Shown here: positions 9,639 to 23,578 of the stretch, piece after piece
Position numbering within the stretch: the stretch's first letter is position 1
Layout of the letters: every line of letters starts with the position of its first letter
Source: Dyella sedimenti
GTDB taxonomy: Bacteria; Pseudomonadota; Gammaproteobacteria; Xanthomonadales; Rhodanobacteraceae
Reading direction: 5' to 3'
Assembly (NCBI RefSeq): GCF_022760995.1
Contig: NZ_JAKWJO010000003.1
Coordinates: 186,001 to 250,000, forward strand
DNA: 64,000 bases
Program-made: the position numbers and the translations under genes
The notes under the pieces: model-generated
The model's input: the letters and a program-made list of their open reading frames with translations, nothing else
Told to the model about the DNA's origin: nothing
Database searches by the model: none

Positions 9639-10475
9639 TTACACCGGAATCTCGCCAACTGGAAGGAAGTCGCCCTGCTCGCCATCGCGCAGGCTGATGT
9701 ACTCCAGGCGCCACTGATCCACCCGGCGCAGATCAGCAAGCGTCAGGTAGGTGTCTGCCACGGCTTCGCAAGCGTCGAGCGCGATTTCCGTGGCAACGTC
9801 GGGCTTGCCATAGGTATTTTCGAACAGCTCGCGCAACTGCATGGCGACACGCTCGGCCGCTCCCCTTGCGTCGGCGCCCCCTTCGTTGGCGTCGTAGACA
9901 ACAGATACCGACAAGGCGTAGGGCTCCCCCTCGACCGCTTCTGTGCCTCGCTGCTCGCCCAGATCGAAGAACAGCCCGACCAGGTACTTGGCATCGGGCT
10001 CCAGAATCTTTGCAATCTTCCGCTCGACCTTGCCCTTACGCAGTCGCTCTTCGAACTCGTTGGGAAAGGCAGGTCGGCCGTACCGTGCAGCGAGCCATTG
10101 CTTCAGAACCCGCTTGGCGTCAATCGGCAGCGCGAGGCTGTGATCTTTGACTGCGCGCTCGGCGAAATCGCCTTTCGGTACGCTGCGGCGATCACCGTGC
10201 CGAAGCTCAAGAATCAACGGCGCAGCGTTGATGCCCTCGTAGGCAAGGTGGAGTCGTCGCGGGTTTTTGGCGTAGGAGAGCTGCGGGTCCTCCTTGACGA
10301 CCATTTCGGCGACGATGACCTCGACGCACAACTCGCTCCCATGCGGCAGATCGCAGTCGTGAGTGATAACGATGACGCGGCGCTCCTCGTCAACAGCCGC
10401 GACCAGCCCGAGAGCAGCAGCGGCCTCGCGAGTTAGTAGATCGCCCTGTCGCCAGTCCGTATCACGAGCCAGCAT
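9639..10475 (-). CDS. Conserved protein of unknown function, last gene of the minus-strand trio
   Basis: The 278-aa soluble protein has no signal peptide or membrane segment. Near the N-terminus it reads WRQGDLL and VIVITHDCDLPHGSE; an invariant-looking HDCD/QDCD motif of this kind recurs in a family of uncharacterised proteins found in accessory regions. A later part (YLVGLFFDLGE) looks like a beta strand rich core. It follows the HTH gene by 18 bases and is probably co-transcribed with it and with the TIGR04255 gene. I cannot name its fold. The location suggests a defence or toxin-antitoxin-like job, which is inference. Confidence 0.65.
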   Translation of the reverse strand: MLARDTDWRQGDLLTREAAAALGLVAAVDEERRVIVITHDCDLPHGSELCVEVIVAEMVVKEDPQLSYAKNPRRLHLAYEGINAAPLILELRHGDRRSVPKGDFAERAVKDHSLALPIDAKRVLKQWLAARYGRPAFPNEFEERLRKGKVERKIAKILEPDAKYLVGLFFDLGEQRGTEAVEGEPYALSVSVVYDANEGGADARGAAERVAMQLRELFENTYGKPDVATEIALDACEAVADTYLTLADLRRVDQWRLEYISLRDGEQGDFLPVGEIPV

Positions 10476-10493
10476 CCATCCTCCCCCGACCTG

Positions 10494-11138
10494 TCACTCG
10501 GGAGCCCCGGGAATGGACACCTCTGCGCGCCAGTCGGTCGAGGGCTTCGCTTTCGACTTCGCCATACCGGATCGGTCGTATGCTGCATCCATCGCTTGGG
10601 CTTCGGCAATCAGCATTTGAATATGTGAGGGCAAAAGCTGCCCGGTAGCAGCGAGGTCCAGCAAGGACCGACCTTCAAACGCCTTCATCTTCAGCATGGC
10701 AGACGCGCGCGTAATTCCAGCGTCTCGGAAAGCGTCGGCAGCATGACTGAGGGCGATGATCCGCTCAAATTTCTCGGGCTCAGGCGTGGCTTCGCCGCCG
10801 ATCCACTTGTAGATCGCCTGCCGGGAGACGCCAAACACAGCGGCCAGATCCGCGATGGCCGGATTCAACACTTGGCGGATGTTGGCAAGGTGGTCAGATG
10901 CAGATCTCAGATCCGGGCGCTGTTCCTGGCTATCGTCAGCCACCCCCACATCGACATGAAAGGGCACGCGCGCCTCCAACATCCTGCGCCAGTCCCCGGC
11001 ACGGGAGAGATCGAAAACACTGCCAGTACCGCCGATCACAAGGGCTGAGCCGATCAGCGCAAAAGCTGCGGTAGCGGCAGCCCCTATCGGCGCGGCGAAC
11101 GGCATCGGTCGCTGGGAAGGGAGGGTTGCTGTGTACAT
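10494..11138 (-). CDS. Helix-turn-helix protein with one membrane segment
   Basis: The 214-aa protein has a hydrophobic segment (about residues 17-40, IGAAATAAFALIGSALVIGG) followed by a cytoplasmic part with a Cro/C1-type helix-turn-helix (IADLAAVFGVSRQAIYKWIGG, about 97-117). The C-terminus carries LLPSHIQMLIAEAQAMDAAY. A membrane-tethered DNA-binding protein is unusual; it could be a one-component sensor-regulator. I chose the ATG 35 codons into the longest frame because AAGG precedes it and the upstream residues overlap the previous gene. It is the middle gene of three in one direction. It may regulate the trio. Confidence 0.65.
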   Translation of the reverse strand: MYTATLPSQRPMPFAAPIGAAATAAFALIGSALVIGGTGSVFDLSRAGDWRRMLEARVPFHVDVGVADDSQEQRPDLRSASDHLANIRQVLNPAIADLAAVFGVSRQAIYKWIGGEATPEPEKFERIIALSHAADAFRDAGITRASAMLKMKAFEGRSLLDLAATGQLLPSHIQMLIAEAQAMDAAYDRSGMAKSKAKPSTDWRAEVSIPGAPE

Positions 11139-11157
11139 GGCGTTTGCCTTGTCCGGT

Positions 11158-11958
11158 TCAGGCCCACGCGCCGCGCGCGTGATCCGTCGTCGTCGCTCGG
11201 AAGACAGACTTGATGATCGCATGCAGCGAGAGCAACTCCTCACCTAGCTTGTCCATGTCGATCGGCATGCGGCCTTCGACGAAGTGATCCGTATCAATGA
11301 CCGCATGCGCCCGAGGCTCCTTTACCTCGAATTTCGAGTTAATCGTCAAGCCGCTGGGCTGCATGTCTGGCGGGAACCCCAAGGGCGCGGTCATCCTATG
11401 CACCCGAGCCACGAGCGTCCCCATCGGTACCAGTGGGCCAATCTCCGTCCTAAAGACCGATTCCGTCAGTCTGTAAAGTGGCTGTGCATTGAACTCGACC
11501 CCATGCAACCCGCCAACAAGGTACTGCTCCACGCTCTCACCGGCGCGAGGTAACACGGCATCCAGGTAGCGAAGGCCCAACCGACTGACGTGGTCAAGGG
11601 TGGCCGCCTCGTGCACGGCCGCCAAGCCGCGCAGCAGTTCCGGAATGAACTCGTTATGCGTGTCGTAGTGGGTCGTGTGGTAGGTGATGGCCGATGGCGC
11701 CAAGATGAACCCCGCTGTGCGGTCGCTGCGGGTGATGAGCCACTGATGGACCTGCGTGACCTGCGGTTCCACTGGCTGCGCTCGACCCGGCCCTGGCACA
11801 ACTAGATGCGTGACTTGCTGCGGCTCAAACAACGGGTATCCCTCGCGTCGCAGCCGATCCTGGATCTGGTCCACGTACTTGGACATTGCCGCGACAGGAT
11901 TGAAGTGCGCCTGCGCGAGGGCGTAGTACACCGGCGCGTTGGACATCCTCTCGCTCAC
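11158..11958 (-). CDS. TIGR04255 family protein
   Basis: The 266-aa protein begins MSERMSNAPVYYALAQAHFN; the NAPVYYALAQ...FNP start with DQIQDRLRREGYP is the hallmark of the sporadically distributed TIGR04255 family, whose biochemical role is unknown to me. Members are frequent in accessory and defence regions. The start is a GTG with GGAG seven bases upstream; an ATG four codons later is the alternative. It is the first gene of the minus-strand trio and is divergent from the WYL regulator gene, with 234 bases between them. Confidence 0.75.
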   Translation of the reverse strand: MSERMSNAPVYYALAQAHFNPVAAMSKYVDQIQDRLRREGYPLFEPQQVTHLVVPGPGRAQPVEPQVTQVHQWLITRSDRTAGFILAPSAITYHTTHYDTHNEFIPELLRGLAAVHEAATLDHVSRLGLRYLDAVLPRAGESVEQYLVGGLHGVEFNAQPLYRLTESVFRTEIGPLVPMGTLVARVHRMTAPLGFPPDMQPSGLTINSKFEVKEPRAHAVIDTDHFVEGRMPIDMDKLGEELLSLHAIIKSVFRATTTDHARGAWA

Positions 11959-11982
11959 TGGTAGGCTCCAATCATTTCGCGG

Positions 11983-12114
11983 TTGACAGTTGAGTTGTCA
12001 GTTTACACCTTGGTTGACGCTGTGGCCAGAGAAATCCGCGGCCTCTCCCGCGCGCAACTGGCCCGCAAGACCTCCCACTCGACGACAGTAGTAATCATTT
12101 TGCGATGCATATAG
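11983..12114 (+). pseudogene. Possible helix-turn-helix gene remnant
   Basis: An open frame of 43 codons from a TTG contains VAREIRGLSRAQLARKTSH, which looks like the first helices of an Xre-type regulator, then loses similarity and stops. It lies between the divergent TIGR04255 and WYL genes. There is no ribosome site. It may be a fossil of an earlier regulator or chance. Confidence 0.3.
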
Positions 12115-12131
12115 TAGCTTTTTCAAACTAA

Positions 12132-12160
12132 TTGACGTTCTGTTTGGATGAGTGTATGAT
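12132..12160 (+). promoter_or_regulatory. Sigma-70-type promoter of the defence operon
   Basis: TTGACG and TATGAT are separated by exactly 17 bases, and the -10 box ends 32 bases before the WYL regulator ATG. This is the best promoter in the window and should drive the plus-strand operon. The family of regulators encoded first in the operon commonly represses its own promoter. Confidence 0.7.
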
Positions 12161-12192
12161 GCACGAAACAATACTGAAGCCAACGCGCAAAC

Positions 12193-13083
12193 ATGTCCAG
12201 CGACCGACTCCCGGAGATGACCCAGGCGCAACGCGACCGACTCGCGTTCGTCGAGTTGCGCCTGCGGTTCGTCGGCGAGATCCGCCGGCAGGACTTGGTG
12301 ACGCGCTTCGGCATCCAGGCTGCGGCAGCCACGCGGGACATCGCCCAGTACAAGGAGCTGGCCCCAGGCAATATGGAGTACGACACCAAGGGCAAGGTCT
12401 ACGTCCGCGCCGCTTGGTTCCGCCCCCTGTTTGACTTCCCCGCCGAGCGGATCCTCACTTGGTTGTCCCAGGGCTACGGTGACGGCGAGCCCATCCGCTG
12501 GAAGGGTGTCGTGGCACAAGAGGGCACCAGCCTGCCGGGCAAGATTGATCTGGATCTGCTGTCCGTCCTGACCCGCGCCATTCACCAAGGCGCCGCTGTT
12601 GAGGTCGCCTATCGCGCACTGTCGAGCGGGCTGACGACCCGGGAGATCGTCCCGTTCGCACTGGCCGACAGCGGCCTTCGTTGGCACGTCCGCGCCTTCG
12701 ACCGGCGCAGCGGTGAGTTCCGCGACTTCGTGTTGGGCCGCCTCGACGCCGCCCGCATCCTGCCCGGCCCTGTGGCCGACCACGAGAAGCCCGATCAGGA
12801 CATCCAGTGGAACCGGATCACCGAGCTCGAGCTCGTGCCGCATCCGGCCAACGTGCAGCACCCCGACACCATCGAGGCCGAGTACGGCATGGACGGCGGC
12901 GTGCTCAAGGTGCGGACCCGTGCGGCGATGGCCGGCTACCTGTTGCGCCGCTGGAACGTGGACTGCACCGAAGATCACAGCCTCAAGGGTGGCGAGCACC
13001 ACCTGTGGCTCCGCAATCGCCAGGCCCTCTATGGCGTCACCAACTTGGTGCTCGCGCCGGGCTACAGCGAATCCAGCAAGTAG
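12193..13083 (+). CDS. WYL-domain transcriptional regulator (BrxR/CapW-like)
   Basis: In this 296-aa protein, residues 10-60 form a winged-helix domain (IRRQDLVTRFGIQAAAATRDIAQYKEL). The middle is a WYL domain (VEVAYRALSSG...REIVPFALADSGLRWHVRAFDRRSGEFRDFVLGRL), followed by a C-terminal WCX-type extension. This architecture is that of BrxR/CapW/BrxA-locus repressors placed at the head of BREX, CBASS and other phage-defence operons, where the WYL fold is thought to sense a ligand and release the promoter. It is the first gene after a strong promoter and reads into the helicase operon, so a role as operon repressor is likely. Confidence 0.85.
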   Translation: MSSDRLPEMTQAQRDRLAFVELRLRFVGEIRRQDLVTRFGIQAAAATRDIAQYKELAPGNMEYDTKGKVYVRAAWFRPLFDFPAERILTWLSQGYGDGEPIRWKGVVAQEGTSLPGKIDLDLLSVLTRAIHQGAAVEVAYRALSSGLTTREIVPFALADSGLRWHVRAFDRRSGEFRDFVLGRLDAARILPGPVADHEKPDQDIQWNRITELELVPHPANVQHPDTIEAEYGMDGGVLKVRTRAAMAGYLLRRWNVDCTEDHSLKGGEHHLWLRNRQALYGVTNLVLAPGYSESSK

Positions 13084-13091
13084 GGGTAATC

Positions 13092-13157
13092 ATGACGATC
13101 ACCCCCACCTGCAATCCCGTCGACCGTCACCGCCGAAAGGAGCTCCATCATGGCTAA
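13092..13157 (+). CDS. 21-codon mini-ORF overlapping the next gene start
   Basis: An ATG with AGGGG six bases upstream opens a 21-codon frame starting MTITPTCNPVDRHRRKEL, whose TAA stop lies eight bases inside the next gene. It starts 8 bases after the regulator stop. The arrangement suggests a translated leader coupled to the 68-aa protein. Translation is not proven. Confidence 0.4.
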   Translation: MTITPTCNPVDRHRRKELHHG

Positions 13158-13356
13158 GCCTCCCGCCAACCACGGCAAGCAATGGACGCCTGCCGAGGCC
13201 AAGCAGCTCAAGCAGCTCGCCCAAGAAAACACGCCCACGCGCGTCATTGGCCTGAAGCTGGGCCGCACGGAGGACGCGGTGCGAGCCAAGGCGGGCGAGA
13301 ACAACATCTCCCTCAAGCCCACCAACCAGTCGCCCTACAACCGGCGTAAGCCCTGA
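13150..13356 (+). CDS. Small Myb/SANT-like putative DNA-binding protein
   Basis: This 68-aa basic protein reads [20 protein letters not shown] near the start and then [19 protein letters not shown]. The W-x2-AE-x3-L...R-x3-I-x5-R-x4-V-x2-K pattern is that of a Myb/SANT or GcrA-like three-helix fold, and near-identical small proteins occur across proteobacteria. AAAGGAG lies about ten bases before the ATG. It sits between regulator and helicase genes and may be a DNA-binding accessory, but homologues also occur outside defence loci. Confidence 0.65.
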   Translation: MAKPPANHGKQWTPAEAKQLKQLAQENTPTRVIGLKLGRTEDAVRAKAGENNISLKPTNQSPYNRRKP

Positions 13357-13387
13357 GGCGGGAGCAATAAGAACAAGGGGGCGCACC

Positions 13388-16918
<3,531 letters not shown>

Positions 16919-16943
16919 GCCTGGGCTGCCCTCAGAAACAGAA

Positions 16944-17048
16944 ACGCCCTCACGGGGAGGGCGTCGGGCCAGGGCTGCTCACCTTGGCGGGGCTACAAGA
17001 AGAGACGCCTCCCGAGGGAGGCGTCGGGCCGGAGATGCTATCTCCGGC
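16944..17048 (+). repeat. Tandem two-hairpin element (two units, covarying stems)
   Basis: Two head-to-tail units of about 60 bases lie between the helicase and NYN genes. Unit 1 has hairpin A (16944-16964, 8-bp stem) and hairpin B (16968-16988, 7 pairs with one G-U). Unit 2 has hairpin A (17004-17025, 9-bp stem, CGAG loop) and hairpin B (17028-17048, 9-bp stem). Both units share GTCGGGCC between hairpins and end in GGCGGGG(C/T)TA. Stem bases differ between units but pairing is kept, which argues for a folded RNA or DNA structure. It may be an attenuator, a small RNA or a protein-binding site. No matching family is known to me. Confidence 0.6.
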
Positions 17049-17120
17049 GGGGTTAATGCGCCATATTGTCGTCAGACCAGGCTCTGCTGTCAAGCCGAGC
17101 AGCGTTTCCGGAGGCCAGCC

Positions 17121-17738
17121 ATGCAGCGCGTGACGGCCTACGTGGACGGCTTCAACCTCTACTTCGGGTTGAAGGATTCCAGCTTCAAGCGCTACTACTG
17201 GCTCGACGTCTCAGTGCTTGCACAGAGCCTCCTCAAGCCTGGGCAGCAACTGCTGGCCACGCACTACTTCACGGCCCGCATCCGCGCCAATGGCCGCAAC
17301 TCGGCTGACCAGAAGCGGCAGAACGACTACCTCGAAGCCCTGGCCCTGCGCGGCGTGCGCTGCCAGTTCGGCCACTACCTGCAGAAGACACGCCAGTGCC
17401 GGCAGTGCGGCGCGAACTGGCCCGACTACGAAGAGAAGATGACGGACGTGAACATCGCCATTCAGTTGCTCGGCGATGCCTTTGACAACGCCTTCGACAC
17501 AGCGCTCGTCATATCCGGCGACAGCGATCTGACGACACCCATCCGCAGGGTGCGCGAGCGCTTTGCCCAAAAGCGCATCGTCGTTGCCTTTCCGCCCGGT
17601 CGTTATTCGAACGAACTCAAGCGCTGCGCCAACGGCTACCTCAACATTGGTGAAGACAAGCTGCGCGCCAGCCAGCTACCCGAACAACTCGTCAAGCCCG
17701 ATGGCTACGTGCTCGCACGCCCTGCCACCTGGCGCTGA
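17121..17738 (+). CDS. NYN-domain (PIN-like) nuclease
   Basis: The 205-aa protein has the acidic set of a LabA/NYN RNase: D9 in YVDGFNLY, D109 in EEKMTDVNIAI, and D134/D136 in VISGDSDLTTPI. This fold binds a metal and cuts RNA (or DNA flaps). An inserted Cys pair (C93, C96 in RQCRQCGANW) could bind zinc. It is cytoplasmic. It lies inside the operon, 12 bases before the methyltransferase gene, so it is probably made with the defence proteins and may be an effector. The ATG has GGAGG eight bases upstream. Confidence 0.85.
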   Translation: MQRVTAYVDGFNLYFGLKDSSFKRYYWLDVSVLAQSLLKPGQQLLATHYFTARIRANGRNSADQKRQNDYLEALALRGVRCQFGHYLQKTRQCRQCGANWPDYEEKMTDVNIAIQLLGDAFDNAFDTALVISGDSDLTTPIRRVRERFAQKRIVVAFPPGRYSNELKRCANGYLNIGEDKLRASQLPEQLVKPDGYVLARPATWR

Positions 17739-17750
17739 AGGACTTCAAGA

Positions 17751-20633
<2,883 letters not shown>

Positions 20634-20645
20634 TTGGGGAAGATC

Positions 20646-23513
20646 ATGACACTGAAACCATGGCGTGAGATTGCAGAGCCGCATTCCGATGTGCGGGAGG
20701 GCAAGTTCCAGCAGGCCGAGTTCGCGGCGGACCTGTCGCGGGTGCATGCGCGTACGGCCAACGAGGAGTACCAGAACCCGGTGCTGTTCTTCCAGCGCAC
20801 CTTCATCACCGAGGGCATGCGCCTGCTGCTGGACTCAGTAGTCAAGCGCCTGGCCGGCAAAGGCGGCGATCCGGTCATCCAGCTTCAGACCGCATTCGGC
20901 GGCGGCAAGACGCACACGATGCTGGCGGTCTACCACCTCGCCAAGGGGGCGGTACCGGCGAGCGAGCTTCAGGGGGTGCCGCCGATTCTTGACGCGGCCG
21001 GCGTGACGGATTTGCCCAAGGCCCGTATCGCTGTGCTCGACGGCGTGGATCTGCTGAGCCTGGCCAGCAAGCCGCGCGTCCATGACGGCTGTACGGTGCG
21101 CACACTTTGGGGTGAGTTGGCCTGGCAGCTGGGCGGCGAGACCAGCTACGAGCACGTGAAAGAAGCCGACCTGACCGGCACCGCGCCGGGCAAAAAGGAG
21201 CTCGCGGACATGCTGGCGGCCAGCGCTCCGTGCGTGATCCTGATGGACGAGCTGGTGCGCTACGTGTCGCAGTTCGAGGAGGGTAAGACGCTCTCGGGGG
21301 GCACTTACGACACCCAACTCTCCTTCGTGCAGGCACTCACCGAGGCCCTGAAGGCGGTGCCGACTGCGGTGCTGCTCGCCTCGCTGCCGTTCTCGGATCG
21401 CGAGGCCGGCAGCCAGCAAGGCGTGAAGGCCCTGCGTGCGCTCGAGCACTACTTCGGCCGCGTGCAGGCGCTGTGGAAGCCGGTGGCCACCGAGGAAGCG
21501 TTCGAGATCGTCCGCCGCCGCCTTTTTACCAACATCAACGACAAGCTGGCGATGGAGTCGGTCTGCCGCGCGTTCGCGGACTACTACATCGCCAACCGCG
21601 AGGACTTTCCCCAGGAGACGCAGGACAGCAAGTACTTCGAGCGCCTGATCCACGCCTATCCCATCCACCCCGAGGTGTTCGACCGCCTGTACGAGGACTG
21701 GTCCACGCTGGACAACTTCCAGCGCACCCGCGGCGTGCTGAAGCTGATGGCCAAGGTCATCCATCGCCTGTGGAAGGACGGCAACAACGACCCGTTGATC
21801 ATGCCTGGCAGCGTGCCGCTGATGGATGCCGACACGCGCAACGAGGCCATCTACTACCTGCCGCAGGGCTGGGACCCGGTGATCGAGCGCGACGTGGATG
21901 GCGAGCGCTCCGAGACCTGGGAGATCGAAAACAAGGACACCCGTTTCGGCAGCGTCCAGGCCTGCCGCCGCACTGCCCGCGCGATCTTCCTGGGCAGTGC
22001 ACCGCATTCCGTCCAGATCGCGTCCAACCAGCTGGTACGGGGTCTGGAGCTGGAGCGCGTGCTGCTGGGTGTCGCCCAGCCCGGCCAGCAGGTCAACCTT
22101 TACAAGGATGCGCTGAGGCGCCTCTCCGACCGGCTGCACTACCTGAACCACGCCAACAACCGCTTCTGGCTGGACACGCGCCCGAACCTGCGGCGCGAGA
22201 TGGAAGAGCGCAAGCGCCGCTTCCAGGACAAGGAGGACGTGTTCCCTACGATCCGAGAGCGCGTGCAGCGCAGCTTTGCCAGCGGCGTCTTCGGCGGCAT
22301 CCACATCTTCACCGGCAGCGGCGACGTGCCGGACGACTGGGCATTGCGGCTGGTGGTGCTGCCGCCGGATGCAGCCTTCAGTAAAAGCGGCCAGAGCCTG
22401 GCAGTGGAGCGCGCCACCGAGATCCTGAAGAAGCGCGGCGACCAGCCCCGTTTCAAGCAGAACCGCCTGATCTTCGTGGCTGCGGACTACGACAGCGTGA
22501 GCCGCCTGAAGGACCACGTGCGCTCGTACCTTGCATGGCGCAGCATCGTCGGCGACTACAAAGACAACCGCATCGTCCTCGACAACCTGATGGCCAAGCA
22601 GGCGCAAGCCAGCCTGGAGCAGGCCGAGGAAACCGTGCGGCGGATGATTCGTGAGACCTATAAGTGGCTGCTGGCCCCGGTGCAAGAGGCGCGGCCGGGC
22701 AAAGGTCTGTCTGAGGTGATGTGGGAGCACTTTTCGCTCAACCCGGGCGCCCAGAACTGGTCTCAGGAGATCGAACGCGTCCTCAAGGAGAACGAGCTGC
22801 TCATCACCGAGTGGGCGCCGATCCACCTGGCCAAGGTGCTGAAGAACTGGTTCTGGAAGGATGACGTCAAGGACGTTCCGGCGCTTACCGTCTGGCAGCA
22901 GAGCTGCCAGCAGCTCTACCTGCCCCGCCTGAAAGACGACACCGTGTTCCAGAACACGATGGCGGCGGGCGCCGAGAGCCGTGAGTTCTTCGGCTTCGCG
23001 CAGGGCAAGGAAGATGGTCGCTACATCGGCTTCAGCTACGGCAAGCGCACGTCGCTCATCATGGACTCGTCGCTGTTGCTGATCGAGCCGCTGACGGCCG
23101 CCGCGTACATGGAAGCCCTGCGCGCGTCTGAAGAGGCCTCGCGTGCCAAGACCGCTGAAGCCGGAACGGGCGCAAGCACCGCAACGGCTCCGGTTGGCGG
23201 CGGCGACTCCTCGTGCGTCCAAGACTCGGCCAAAGGGGGCTACCACGCCGGTGGCGCGACCGCCGGCCAGATCGTCAAGAAGCAGTTCTACGGCAGCATC
23301 GACCTCGACCCCATCCTGGCCAAGAAGCAGTTCGCCGACCTGGTGGACGAGGTGGTCCAGCAGTTCACCATGCGCACCGGCGTGAAGGTCAAGATCGCCA
23401 TCGAGATCCAGGCCGAGTCTCCCTCTGGATTCGATGACGGCCTGCAGCGCGTGGTGAAGGAGAACTGCAACGTGCTGAAGTTCAAGAACGCGGAGTTTGA
23501 GGTAGGTGAGTAG
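20646..23513 (+). CDS. DUF499 family AAA ATPase
   Basis: In this 955-aa protein, Walker A lies in FGGGKTHTM (84-92) and a Walker B with LMDELVRYV at about 198-206. The GGGKT loop and long C-terminal part are typical of DUF499 proteins, large ATPases encoded beside DUF1156 methyltransferases and distantly similar to BREX BrxC/PglY. I used the ATG preceded by GGGGAAG rather than a TTG four codons upstream. A low-complexity Ala/Thr/Gly stretch near 840-870 precedes a C-terminal domain. It probably couples ATP use to DNA sensing or complex assembly with the methyltransferase. Confidence 0.86.
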   Translation: MTLKPWREIAEPHSDVREGKFQQAEFAADLSRVHARTANEEYQNPVLFFQRTFITEGMRLLLDSVVKRLAGKGGDPVIQLQTAFGGGKTHTMLAVYHLAKGAVPASELQGVPPILDAAGVTDLPKARIAVLDGVDLLSLASKPRVHDGCTVRTLWGELAWQLGGETSYEHVKEADLTGTAPGKKELADMLAASAPCVILMDELVRYVSQFEEGKTLSGGTYDTQLSFVQALTEALKAVPTAVLLASLPFSDREAGSQQGVKALRALEHYFGRVQALWKPVATEEAFEIVRRRLFTNINDKLAMESVCRAFADYYIANREDFPQETQDSKYFERLIHAYPIHPEVFDRLYEDWSTLDNFQRTRGVLKLMAKVIHRLWKDGNNDPLIMPGSVPLMDADTRNEAIYYLPQGWDPVIERDVDGERSETWEIENKDTRFGSVQACRRTARAIFLGSAPHSVQIASNQLVRGLELERVLLGVAQPGQQVNLYKDALRRLSDRLHYLNHANNRFWLDTRPNLRREMEERKRRFQDKEDVFPTIRERVQRSFASGVFGGIHIFTGSGDVPDDWALRLVVLPPDAAFSKSGQSLAVERATEILKKRGDQPRFKQNRLIFVAADYDSVSRLKDHVRSYLAWRSIVGDYKDNRIVLDNLMAKQAQASLEQAEETVRRMIRETYKWLLAPVQEARPGKGLSEVMWEHFSLNPGAQNWSQEIERVLKENELLITEWAPIHLAKVLKNWFWKDDVKDVPALTVWQQSCQQLYLPRLKDDTVFQNTMAAGAESREFFGFAQGKEDGRYIGFSYGKRTSLIMDSSLLLIEPLTAAAYMEALRASEEASRAKTAEAGTGASTATAPVGGGDSSCVQDSAKGGYHAGGATAGQIVKKQFYGSIDLDPILAKKQFADLVDEVVQQFTMRTGVKVKIAIEIQAESPSGFDDGLQRVVKENCNVLKFKNAEFEVGE

Positions 23514-23578
23514 CGAGACCAACCGCGGGGATCATCCAAAAGGCCACCGAGAGGATCAGACAAGCAAGGGGAAATGCC

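Noticed and set aside
16944..17048. CRISPR array or integron attC site
   Set aside because: Only two units, no spacers, and the attC core GTTRRRY/RYYYAAC pair is not present.
20835..23522. An 895-codon frame opposite the DUF499 gene
   Set aside because: Antisense shadow of a clear ATPase gene; no start signal or motif.
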